Below are positions 1 through 5,177 of a DNA stretch of 8,428 nucleotides, piece by piece (the first letter of the stretch is position 1; each line of letters begins with the position of its first letter). The notes below the pieces were generated by a model that saw only the letters and a program-made list of their open reading frames with translations, was not told the origin of the DNA and searched no databases. The stretch covers positions 1 to 8,428 of the forward strand of contig JADFWF010000128.1 of the NCBI GenBank assembly GCA_015222965.1, given 5' to 3'. The position numbers and the translations under genes are program-made. Source of the stretch: Pseudomonadota bacterium (GTDB lineage: Bacteria; Pseudomonadota; Gammaproteobacteria; SZUA-229).

Positions 1-23
1 AGAAAAGCTAATAATGCTTCAAA

Positions 24-122
24 TGTCATCCTGACTGAAGCGTAGCGTAATGGAAGGATCTTATACACCATGCCAATCATAGTCGCCCGTCTCAAGATCC
101 TTCACTGGCGTTCAGGATGACA
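24..122. repeat. 99-bp imperfect palindromic dispersed-type repeat
   Basis: Outer arms TGTCATCCTGA (24-34) and TCAGGATGACA (112-122) are perfect 11-bp inverted repeats. Inner arms GAAGGATCTT (53-62) and AAGATCCTTC (94-103) are perfect 10-bp inverted repeats. The intervening loops are unequal. From memory, segments of the form GTCATCCTGA..GAAGGATCTT are very common as dispersed intergenic repeats in environmental bacterial genomes. No second copy lies in this window, so multicopy status is inferred. No coding potential is seen in it. Confidence 0.6.
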
Positions 123-142
123 GCAAATAAAAAAAGGTTTTT

Positions 143-166
143 CTCTGTGCCCTCTGTGTCTCTGTG
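143..166. repeat. CTCTGTG short tandem segment
   Basis: CTCTGTG occurs three times with 8-9 base spacing (143-149, 152-158, 160-166), followed by GTGAATAA. It sits 20 bases from the palindromic repeat. Similar CTCTGTGTCTCTGTGG-type segments are, from memory, widespread in intergenic DNA of unrelated environmental bacteria. Function is unknown. Confidence 0.4.
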
Positions 167-242
167 GTGAATAAGCTTTTGACTTTGTTTTGTATGTCCG
201 TTGCTGGCCGTAAGCAGTCTTATGACCGGGGTGGGTTTGGAG

Positions 243-266
243 AAAATCTGACATTGCATGTCAGAT
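243..266 (-). terminator. Rho-independent terminator of the minus-strand operon
   Basis: Read on the minus strand, a perfect 9-bp stem (ATCTGACAT / ATGTCAGAT) with a 3-base loop is followed at once by TTTTCT. It begins about 20 bases after the methyltransferase stop codon, the expected place for the end of the five-gene operon. The stem is only moderately GC-rich and the T-run is short, so termination may be incomplete. Confidence 0.6.
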
Positions 267-286
267 CAGACACAAACTTATACACC

Positions 287-943
287 TTACCCTTTATTAA
301 CACCCTCAATAAGCAGGTAAACATCATCTTTTAAAAAACGCTTACTGGTTATTTCAAGTTCAGCAGACTCCTCAATAAATTGAACTGTTTTTCTGTCAAA
401 CCTGGCACCATAAACTTTTTCTACAAAAGAAGAAAAAAGATCCTGGCGTTTTCTTATCTTCTTGTTTTTTGAATAAACCATTTCAAGCAACCTGAACTTG
501 CCGCCCGGTCTCAGTACGCGGCTAAACTGCTCCAGTGCCATAGGCTGGAATTTATCCGGCATGACACAGCAAAGAAAGGTGGATATTATCCAGTCATATT
601 GATCCGATTCGACCAGATGCATACTACTGGCATCATCATGTAGCAGCTCTATTTTACAATCAGCTTTTTTTGCCTTCTTCGCTGCTTTTCTCAACATGAC
701 GTCACTTAGATCGACACCTGTTAATTCAATACTCTCGTGATAGTGCTGGAAATTTCTTCCTGTTCCTACCCCTGCTTCCAGTACCTTGCCACGCAGATCA
801 CCCAATAGAGATGGCCGCCATTGTCTGTAGACCCGCTCCCACGGATAATCCAGAATGTCATAAAACATGGCTGTGACATTGTATTTGGCACGTAAAGACA
901 AGTTTTCTTCTCTCATAAAAACACCTGTTTCATTTTCACTCAT
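287..943 (-). CDS. Class I SAM-dependent methyltransferase (UbiE/COQ5-like fold)
   Basis: 218 residues. The SAM-binding core is clear: motif I VLEAGVGTGRN (54-64), the acidic residue ending beta-2 in GVDLSD (D78), an acidic DD (103-104) at the adenine-side position, and the post-core RVLRPGGKF (142-150) typical of the UbiE/type-11 group. There is no signal peptide or membrane segment, so it is probably cytosolic. The substrate cannot be read. The GTGxNFQxY stretch also recalls METTL7-type thiol methyltransferases, a speculative but context-consistent idea beside DsrE and rhodanese genes. The start codon overlaps the DsrE stop by one base (TAATG), implying translational coupling. An alternative start is Met10 (914-916), preceded by AGGTG. 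It is the last gene of the operon, followed by a hairpin terminator. The family call is firm and the specificity is unknown. Confidence 0.88.
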   Translation of the reverse strand: MSENETGVFMREENLSLRAKYNVTAMFYDILDYPWERVYRQWRPSLLGDLRGKVLEAGVGTGRNFQHYHESIELTGVDLSDVMLRKAAKKAKKADCKIELLHDDASSMHLVESDQYDWIISTFLCCVMPDKFQPMALEQFSRVLRPGGKFRLLEMVYSKNKKIRKRQDLFSSFVEKVYGARFDRKTVQFIEESAELEITSKRFLKDDVYLLIEGVNKG

Positions 944-1290
944 TAAAAGACAAGCACCTTATCGGCGTTCAAAGTGTGCTCTGAAAGTTCTGGCATAGTA
1001 CTGCGTTCAGCACCTTCAAGAATGTCATCATCGCTAAGGCCTCGCGCATCCATACAGGTACCGCAGGCCAGAACTTCACCATTACGAATGATGGATTTGA
1101 GCATTAATTCCATGTTGTAAAAACCCTGAGGCACTTTCTGGCCACGCTTGGCACAGACCACAGCATCAGCAAGCAGAAACACGGTAATATGCACTTCTTT
1201 ACTGCTTAAGGCTTTAGCAAGACGCAGTCCGTTATAGCTGCGCTCTGTGCCATAAGGCGGATCATTGAGTATGATCAATATATTTTTCAT
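943..1290 (-). CDS. DsrE-family (DsrE/YchN-like) sulfur-relay protein
   Basis: 115 residues, the normal size for single-domain DsrE/YchN proteins. The N-terminal strand with NDPPYGTERSYNGLRLA, the central CAKRGQKVPQGFYNMELML and the C-terminal CGTCMDARG match the family layout. Cysteines are C46, C76 and C79; C76 or C79 lies where DsrE/TusD-like proteins carry the persulfide-accepting cysteine. The family forms small cytosolic oligomers that pass sulfane sulfur between proteins; a role here as acceptor from the operon's rhodanese domain is inferred. The start is strongly supported by GGAGGAG with a short spacer to ATG. It lies 15 bases after the preceding gene and overlaps the methyltransferase start by one base. 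It is not part of a dsr or tus cluster, so the exact pathway is open. Confidence 0.88.
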   Translation of the reverse strand: MKNILIILNDPPYGTERSYNGLRLAKALSSKEVHITVFLLADAVVCAKRGQKVPQGFYNMELMLKSIIRNGEVLACGTCMDARGLSDDDILEGAERSTMPELSEHTLNADKVLVF

Positions 1291-1305
1291 GTCACTCCTC
1301 CATCA

Positions 1306-1608
1306 TCATTTGTTATTCAAGGTGGCTAAACTGTCACTTACTCTCGTTAAGGTGCCAGCAACACTCACTGCAGCTACGTAACTTTTTCTTATAATTTCCA
1401 GCAATACATCAGATGAAACAGCTTCCGGGTTATAGGCCACGATCATGGCACTGCGACGCTCATCATCATCAAAATGAACTGAAAATACACCACTGGATTC
1501 ACACAGCTCTTTCTCAAGCAGCTCTTTCTCAAATGACTCCCTGTCATCGAACAAGCTGTCCGGATGAAGGTGCACATACATATCAGCAAAATATTTATCT
1601 TTGTTCAT
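1306..1608 (-). CDS. Small hypothetical protein, heavy-metal-associated-like fold
   Basis: 100 residues from the chosen ATG at 1608, preceded by AAGAGA with a 6-base spacer. An in-frame ATG at 1635 would add nine residues, but its GAG is only 3 bases away. The pattern appears to be beta-alpha-beta-beta-alpha-beta: FADMYVHLHP strand, an acidic helix (about 22-36), FSVHFDDDERRSAMIVAYNP strands, then the DVLLEIIRKSYVAAVSVAG helix and strand. This resembles the ferredoxin-like fold of heavy-metal-associated domains and of small proteins beside DsrE/rhodanese genes. The metal-binding CxxC is absent; C36 is the only cysteine and H13/H15 are possible ligands. There is no signal peptide. It sits between VTT-rhodanese and DsrE in the operon. 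It could be a partner or chaperone of the sulfur-transfer proteins; that is a guess. Confidence 0.7.
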   Translation of the reverse strand: MNKDKYFADMYVHLHPDSLFDDRESFEKELLEKELCESSGVFSVHFDDDERRSAMIVAYNPEAVSSDVLLEIIRKSYVAAVSVAGTLTRVSDSLATLNNK

Positions 1609-1647
1609 AACATTCTCTTGAAGCCTGTCTGTCATTTTCTCAAAGCA

Positions 1648-2622
1648 TTAGATGCCATGTATTTCTACCGGGTACCTATTCTTTATCCAGTCCGTCATCC
1701 CCATTTTTGCAACATGCACATCGGCAAAACCTTTTTCTGCAAGTATCTGTGCCGCCTTCGCTGATTTTTGATCAGTACGACAAATCGTGACCACAGTTTT
1801 TTCATAGTAATCATTCAGTTCATCGATGCGTTGCTCGAGCTCCTCAAGTGGTAACAGGGTCGAACCTGCAATATGCCCCTGCTCACCGTTGTAATCTTCA
1901 GACGTGCGCACATCCAGCAATAAAATATCCTCGCCTTCATCCATACGTTGTTTTAGATTTGTAATGTTTAACATTGCGCCTTTACGTATACTGCCGATGA
2001 GCCTTGGCAGAAATGCAACCAGGGCAAGTAAAGCGAGCGCCAGCATGGCTTTTTGAATCAGGCCTTCACCGCCAGTGGCGGCTTCTTTGCCGATATAACC
2101 AAGATAGGTGTAGGCAAACGCACCCGGCAGCATAAAGATGTAACTAGCAATACTGTAATGAGCGAATTTTAATTTTGTCAGACCCAGGCCATAATTCAAT
2201 AGATTAAACGGGAACAGAGGTACCAGTCTGACAAAAGCAACAAATCGCCAGCCTTCATTTTCAACGCCATTCAACAACTGTTTTAATTTGCCGCCTGTTT
2301 TCTTTTCTACCCAGCTGGAAGCTAAATAACGGGCAATTAAAAAAGACAACATAGAACCGATGGTTGCCGCTGTCAGGTTATAAAATGTGCCTAACACCGG
2401 CCCGAATAAAGCACCGCCGAGCAAAGTAAGGACAGCCCCCGGAAAGAAGAAAACCGTGCCTACGATATAGACAAAGATAAACAATAGCGGTGCAGCATTA
2501 CCGGCTTCGTCAATCCAGTTCTGAATTACCGCAGAGTCAAACTGATCACGGTAGCTTATAACTAGCGTTATACCCGCAACAATAAACAGCAGTACCAGAA
2601 ATCGCCACAGATTTTTATTCAT
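1648..2622 (-). CDS. VTT (DedA/TVP38-type) membrane protein fused to rhodanese domain
   Basis: 324 residues. A first hydrophobic segment (about 6-23) is followed by a VTT domain (about 38-210) with the re-entrant signature FFPGAVLTLLGGALFGPVLG (58-78) and the family motif RLVPLFPFNLLNYGLGLT (132-149). A last membrane helix lies near 190-205. Residues 217-324 form a rhodanese domain with LLLDVRTSEDY (233-244), GHIAGS (249-254) and an active-site loop starting at C281 (ICRTDQKSA), so it should be able to carry a persulfide. VTT proteins act in lipid scrambling or small-solute and membrane homeostasis. A fused rhodanese suggests sulfur transfer at the membrane face, but this is inference. The start at 2622 has GGGAG 8 bases upstream and overlaps the desaturase-family stop by 8 bases, indicating coupling; a further 16-residue upstream extension is possible but less likely. 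Confidence 0.9.
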   Translation of the reverse strand: MNKNLWRFLVLLFIVAGITLVISYRDQFDSAVIQNWIDEAGNAAPLLFIFVYIVGTVFFFPGAVLTLLGGALFGPVLGTFYNLTAATIGSMLSFLIARYLASSWVEKKTGGKLKQLLNGVENEGWRFVAFVRLVPLFPFNLLNYGLGLTKLKFAHYSIASYIFMLPGAFAYTYLGYIGKEAATGGEGLIQKAMLALALLALVAFLPRLIGSIRKGAMLNITNLKQRMDEGEDILLLDVRTSEDYNGEQGHIAGSTLLPLEELEQRIDELNDYYEKTVVTICRTDQKSAKAAQILAEKGFADVHVAKMGMTDWIKNRYPVEIHGI

Positions 2623-3493
2623 CTTCCATGCTCCCTTCACCCTGCTTCCACTCTCTACGGTTAATCGCATAACCGGACATCTTTCCTACAAATGGCATAA
2701 CCAGCATACCGCTGAGCCATGAAGTCATTTTTGGTTCACGAAAGGTGCGGATGCCGATGGTCATATTTTCATGACCGCCACGTGGCTGATCGCGATAGGT
2801 ACCAAACAGACGGTCCCACCAGGGCAGACTGAAACCAAAATTACTGTTGGTTTCATCATCTTCTACAGAGTGATGTACGCGATGCATATCAGGTGTTACC
2901 ACGAGCAGGCGCAACCACTTGTCAACAACAAGATTCAAACGAACATTACTGTGATTAAACATGGCGGTGGCATTCAACACTACTTCAAAAATAACCACGG
3001 CAACCACTGGCGGACCGAGCAGGACGATGGTGGTAAATTTAATCAGCATGGAAAGAATGATTTCGATAGGATGAAAACGTGCGCCAGTGGTGACATCATA
3101 ATCCAGATCAGCGTGATGCACCCGATGCAGTCGCCAGAGAACAGGAATCGCATGCACCATGACATGTTGCAGATAGATAATAAAATCCATCACCACCACT
3201 GACACGATAACAGCAAGCATTGCTGGCACATCATAATAATTCAGTAGACCCCAGCCCTGTTCGCTAGCAAATGCAGCCATACCTACTGCAGCAGCAGGAA
3301 ACAATAAACGCAGAATAATAGTATTGAGAAAAACCAGTCCCAGGTTATTTGTCCAGCGCACGATTTTGGAAACTGTGAGTACACGGCGCGGTGCAATAAA
3401 TTCCCAGGTGGCCATCACCACAAAGATACTCAGAAAGAAACTCAACCGGATAACGGCCTCATTGCTCATAATAAATTCATTTATGTCTATCAT
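2615..3493 (-). CDS. Sterol desaturase / fatty acid hydroxylase family membrane protein
   Basis: 292 residues. The di-iron histidine clusters of the family are present: HVMVH (110-114), HRVHH (123-127) and HRVHH (204-208), with an extra histidine in FNHSN (181) and RFHPIE (141). Hydrophobic segments near 13-32, 52-74, 90-109 and 145-175 give an inner-membrane protein with the histidines on the cytoplasmic side. Family members insert oxygen or double bonds into lipids, sterols, carotenoids or fatty acyl chains using O2 and an electron donor. The substrate here is unknown and no sterol pathway genes are nearby. The start at 3493 has GTGAG 5 bases upstream; Met9 lacks a visible ribosome site. 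It is first in the five-gene operon and divergent from the ArsR-rhodanese regulator. The region just upstream of the start carries inverted repeats that may affect expression. Confidence 0.92.
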   Translation of the reverse strand: MIDINEFIMSNEAVIRLSFFLSIFVVMATWEFIAPRRVLTVSKIVRWTNNLGLVFLNTIILRLLFPAAAVGMAAFASEQGWGLLNYYDVPAMLAVIVSVVVMDFIIYLQHVMVHAIPVLWRLHRVHHADLDYDVTTGARFHPIEIILSMLIKFTTIVLLGPPVVAVVIFEVVLNATAMFNHSNVRLNLVVDKWLRLLVVTPDMHRVHHSVEDDETNSNFGFSLPWWDRLFGTYRDQPRGGHENMTIGIRTFREPKMTSWLSGMLVMPFVGKMSGYAINRREWKQGEGSMEDE

Positions 3494-3540
3494 AGTTACT
3501 CACTGCATCTTGCTCAGTGTTGTCAATCACGACTAACTAT
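3492..3540 (-). promoter_or_regulatory. Nested inverted repeats at the desaturase-family gene leader
   Basis: Outer arms ATAGTTA (3492-3498) and TAACTAT (3534-3540) enclose inner arms CACTG (3501-3505) and CAGTG (3515-3519). On the minus-strand transcript the 3' arms cover the GTGAG ribosome site and abut the ATG. It may be an RNA structure masking the start, or DNA half-sites for the neighbouring ArsR protein, since ACTAA recurs here and at 3581. The asymmetrical 14/2-base internal loop weakens the RNA version. Confidence 0.3.
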
Positions 3541-3546
3541 CCTGTA

Positions 3547-3574
3547 TTGTGTGGTCAACATCCTGTGCTATACT
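3547..3574 (+). promoter_or_regulatory. Extended -10 promoter of the ArsR-rhodanese gene
   Basis: TGCTATACT (3566-3574) is a good extended -10 element. A weak -35 TTGTGT (3547-3552) sits 16 bases upstream. Transcription would start near 3580, leaving a leader of about 80 bases with AAGGAAG (3647-3653) seven bases before the ATG. Inverted repeats begin at 3577, so a bound repressor would overlap the start site. Confidence 0.45.
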
Positions 3575-3576
3575 GA

Positions 3577-3606
3577 AATCACTAATAAACTATTCAAGTG
3601 ATTAGT
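3577..3606. promoter_or_regulatory. Candidate ArsR-type operator
   Basis: Two interleaved AT-rich inverted repeats are present: AATCACT (3577-3583) with AGTGATT (3597-3603), and ACTAAT (3581-3586) with ATTAGT (3601-3606). Long, AT-rich, imperfect dyads between an ArsR gene and its divergent target are the usual operator form for this family. Binding is inferred, with autoregulation and control of the minus-strand operon as the expected outcome. Confidence 0.4.
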
Positions 3607-3660
3607 TGATTACTAGAATAACGAAATATTGAGCAATGTCAAGCTTAAGGAAGACCAAAC

Positions 3661-4338
3661 ATGAACTTTAAACATGACCTTTTTGCCCAGTTTGCCCGGG
3701 TAGGCAAAGCACTAAGTAATGGTAACCGCCTGGAATTACTGGAATTTCTTGCCCAGGGCGAACGCAGCGTTGAACAACTAAGCAAAGTAGCCGGACTGAC
3801 CGTAGCAAACACCTCTCAGCATCTGCAACAACTGCGTCACGCAGGCATGGTCACCTGTCGTAAAGAAGGTTTGAAGGTTTTTTACAGCATAAGCGGTGAC
3901 GATGTTATCAATCTGCTCGATGCATTGCGTGCGGTCGCTGAACGGCATGTGACCGATGTACAGCACCTGGTAAATACCTACTTAACAGTAAAAGACAACC
4001 TCGAACCGGTACCACGCACAGAACTTCTGGAACGTGCTCGCGATGGACTGGTAATCGTACTGGATGTACGCCCGGAAGAGGAATATGCCGCAGGACATGT
4101 ACCCGGTGCCGTCAATATTCCGCTACAGGAATTAGAGCAGCGGCTGAAAGAACTCGGAGATCAGGATGATGAGAATCGGGAAATAGTCGCCTACTGCCGC
4201 GGTCCGCACTGCGTACTGGCATTCGATGCCGTTGCCCGGCTTCGAGAAAAAGGCCTGAATGCCCGGCGCATGGAAGATGGTTACCCCGAATGGAAAACAG
4301 CCGGACTTCCAGTTGAAAAAAGCCAAAGCCGCACATAG
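3661..4338 (+). CDS. ArsR-family transcriptional regulator with C-terminal rhodanese domain
   Basis: 225 residues, about twice the size of a plain ArsR protein. The winged helix-turn-helix spans about 10-95: GNRLELLEFL, the recognition helix in VANTSQHLQQLRHAGMV (48-64), and the wing CRKEGLKVFYSIS (66-78). A rhodanese domain spans about 115-220 with VLDVRPEEEYAAGHVPGAVNIP (133-154) and the active-site loop CRGPHC, giving C179 and C184 spaced C-x4-C. The only other cysteine is C66, in the DNA-binding wing. The family is known as a repressor that dissociates when its ligand or cysteine state changes. A rhodanese fusion points to sulfane sulfur, persulfide or another oxyanion as signal, inferred rather than shown. 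AAGGAAG supports the start. It is divergent from the operon at 3493-287, its probable target. Domain identity is firm; the effector is not. Confidence 0.92.
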   Translation: MNFKHDLFAQFARVGKALSNGNRLELLEFLAQGERSVEQLSKVAGLTVANTSQHLQQLRHAGMVTCRKEGLKVFYSISGDDVINLLDALRAVAERHVTDVQHLVNTYLTVKDNLEPVPRTELLERARDGLVIVLDVRPEEEYAAGHVPGAVNIPLQELEQRLKELGDQDDENREIVAYCRGPHCVLAFDAVARLREKGLNARRMEDGYPEWKTAGLPVEKSQSRT

Positions 4339-4694
4339 ACCTGTTCACAAATCCATGGCTTCTCCTTTTTTGACCTGATTATGGCTCCAGTAGAAACATA
4401 AGTAGAACACATGTCTACCAACGATCAGAAAGCGGCATTGCACAGGTTTTTCAATCAATGAAGAATATGAGTAAAAACGGACCTTCATTTATTTTCGTTG
4501 ACCGTGAATTTTCAGCAGCGGTCTCAACCGGTCAATGCAACACATGTGTTAACCAGTTGAGACCGCCAGTGATTCGACGCATTGATTAAAAAAACGCTGA
4601 ATGCCATCTTAAAAGGGCGTAGTCATTTGAGATTTTTTATTAAGGCTTTTTAATGTCTAACAACCCAGAGAAAACAGTTACCCCCCACCTCCTT
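4339..4694. other. Gene-poor stretch after the regulator gene
   Basis: No convincing gene is present. AAGCCA (4320-4325) can pair with TGGCTT (4356-4361) ahead of a T-run (4366-4371), a weak possible terminator for the regulator gene with a 30-base loop. A short palindrome, GTAGA/TCTAC around ACACATG, lies at 4402-4418, and the larger nested palindrome at 4518-4566 is listed separately. A 43-codon reading frame at 4458-4589 (with a CNTC pair) has only a weak ribosome site and is not called a gene. The stretch ends at the GGDEF remnant and may be degraded mobile or accessory DNA. Confidence 0.5.
4518..4566. repeat. Nested palindrome with 15-bp arms
   Basis: GCGGTCTCAACCGGT (4518-4532) pairs with ACCAGTTGAGACCGC (4552-4566) with one mismatch. 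The 19-base middle contains the perfect 12-base palindrome AACACATGTGTT (4539-4550). No T-run follows on either side, so a simple terminator is unlikely. It could be a cruciform, a protein-binding site or the relic of a mobile element end. Confidence 0.6.
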
Positions 4695-4949
4695 CTACGC
4701 CTTAATATGTTCAACACGATCCCTGCCAAGAAGCTTGGCATTGTATAGCGCTTTATCTGCTTCATTTTTCAACTTATCAATCGGTTCTGTGCGATTGGTA
4801 TGTAACGTGGCAACGCCAACACTGGCAGTCAGAACATCGAATATTTTTGATCCGCTGTGCTAGATTTTTCTCTGAGCTACATTTTGACGCAGTTCTTCCG
4901 CAATGAAGATAGCTTCACTATTATCAGCCTGAGGAAATACTAAGAGCAG
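4695..4949 (-). pseudogene. C-terminal remnant of a GGDEF diguanylate cyclase
   Basis: One minus-strand frame of 85 codons matches the second half of a GGDEF domain. LLLVFPQADNSEAIFIAEELR (from 4949) corresponds to the stretch right after the GGDEF signature, TASVGVATL to the conserved C-terminal strand, and ADKALYNAKLLGRDRV to the family's terminal motif, ending in TAG at 4695-4697. The catalytic GG[DE]EF itself is missing: upstream of LLLV the frame reads NCVIIKS, so homology stops abruptly near 4950. An in-frame TAG at 4860-4862 further breaks the frame. The sensory N-terminus is absent. It cannot make cyclic di-GMP. The boundary lies about 30 bases from the sigma-54-type control region, suggesting a deletion or insertion joined the two. 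Confidence 0.85.
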
Positions 4950-4981
4950 ACTCTTGATAATCACGCAATTTCGACAAGAAC

Positions 4982-5015
4982 TTATGATTATTCGTTGAAT
5001 GACGAATAATCGTAA
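4982..5015. promoter_or_regulatory. Inverted repeat, candidate enhancer (UAS) of a sigma-54 activator
   Basis: TTATGATTATTCGT (4982-4995) and ACGAATAATCGTAA (5002-5015) are 14-bp arms with one mismatch around a 6-base spacer. The inner 10 bp are perfect. The centre lies about 85 bases upstream of the -24 element, the usual distance for an activator dimer working by DNA looping. No activator gene lies in the window. Confidence 0.6.
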
Positions 5016-5024
5016 AGCATTACT

Positions 5025-5037
5025 AATCAACAAATGA
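5025..5037 (+). promoter_or_regulatory. IHF-like binding site
   Basis: AATCAACAAATGA matches the IHF consensus WATCAANNNNTTR at all but one fixed position and lies between the inverted repeat and the -24/-12 element, in AT-rich DNA. This is where IHF bends DNA in many sigma-54 promoters. The consensus is short, so chance matching in AT-rich sequence is possible. Confidence 0.4.
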
Positions 5038-5080
5038 TAACAATCTCATATATAACAATGATTTAACAAGAAATAAAAAC

Positions 5081-5097
5081 TTGGCACAGCAAATGCA
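5081..5097 (+). promoter_or_regulatory. Sigma-54 (-24/-12) promoter for the GST gene
   Basis: TTGGCACAGCAAATGCA fits YTGGCACGRNNNTTGCW with two mismatches (A for G after CAC, A for the first T of TTGC). The essential GG and GC are correctly spaced. Transcription would start near 5107, giving a leader of about 70 bases. A TATAAT at 5148-5153 could be an additional sigma-70 -10, but it has no recognisable -35. Confidence 0.6.
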
Positions 5098-5177
5098 ATA
5101 ACGACTACATCGAACTCTTACCGAAAGATTCGTCAACACCACACTATTATAATTTGTTACTAATGAGGTTAAAAAAC

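Noticed and set aside
2771..3202. 143-codon plus-strand frame opposite the desaturase-family gene
   Set aside because: It lies entirely antisense to a gene with clear histidine motifs. Its His-rich protein matches no family I recognise and no ribosome site is evident.
4112..4348. Minus-strand frames opposite the ArsR-rhodanese gene
   Set aside because: They are shadows of a well-supported rhodanese domain and show no recognisable domain.
4320..4371. Strong terminator after the ArsR-rhodanese gene
   Set aside because: Only 6 bp can pair, across a 30-base loop, ahead of the T-run. It is mentioned as weak within the intergenic entry and not called separately.
4518..4566. Integron attC recombination site
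   Set aside because: The outer arms contain CTCAAC and GTTGAG, but GTTGAGA does not fit the GTTRRRY core at the last position, and there are no extrahelical-base features, cassette array or integrase.
4458..4589. Small CxxC protein as a called gene
   Set aside because: 43 codons, weak ribosome site, and the CxxC falls inside a palindrome that explains the base pattern. Kept only as an observation.
5148..5153. TATAAT as the main sigma-70 promoter of the GST gene
   Set aside because: No -35 hexamer exists at 16-18 bases upstream, and the -24/-12 element with dyad and IHF-like site explains the region better. It may still act as a minor promoter.
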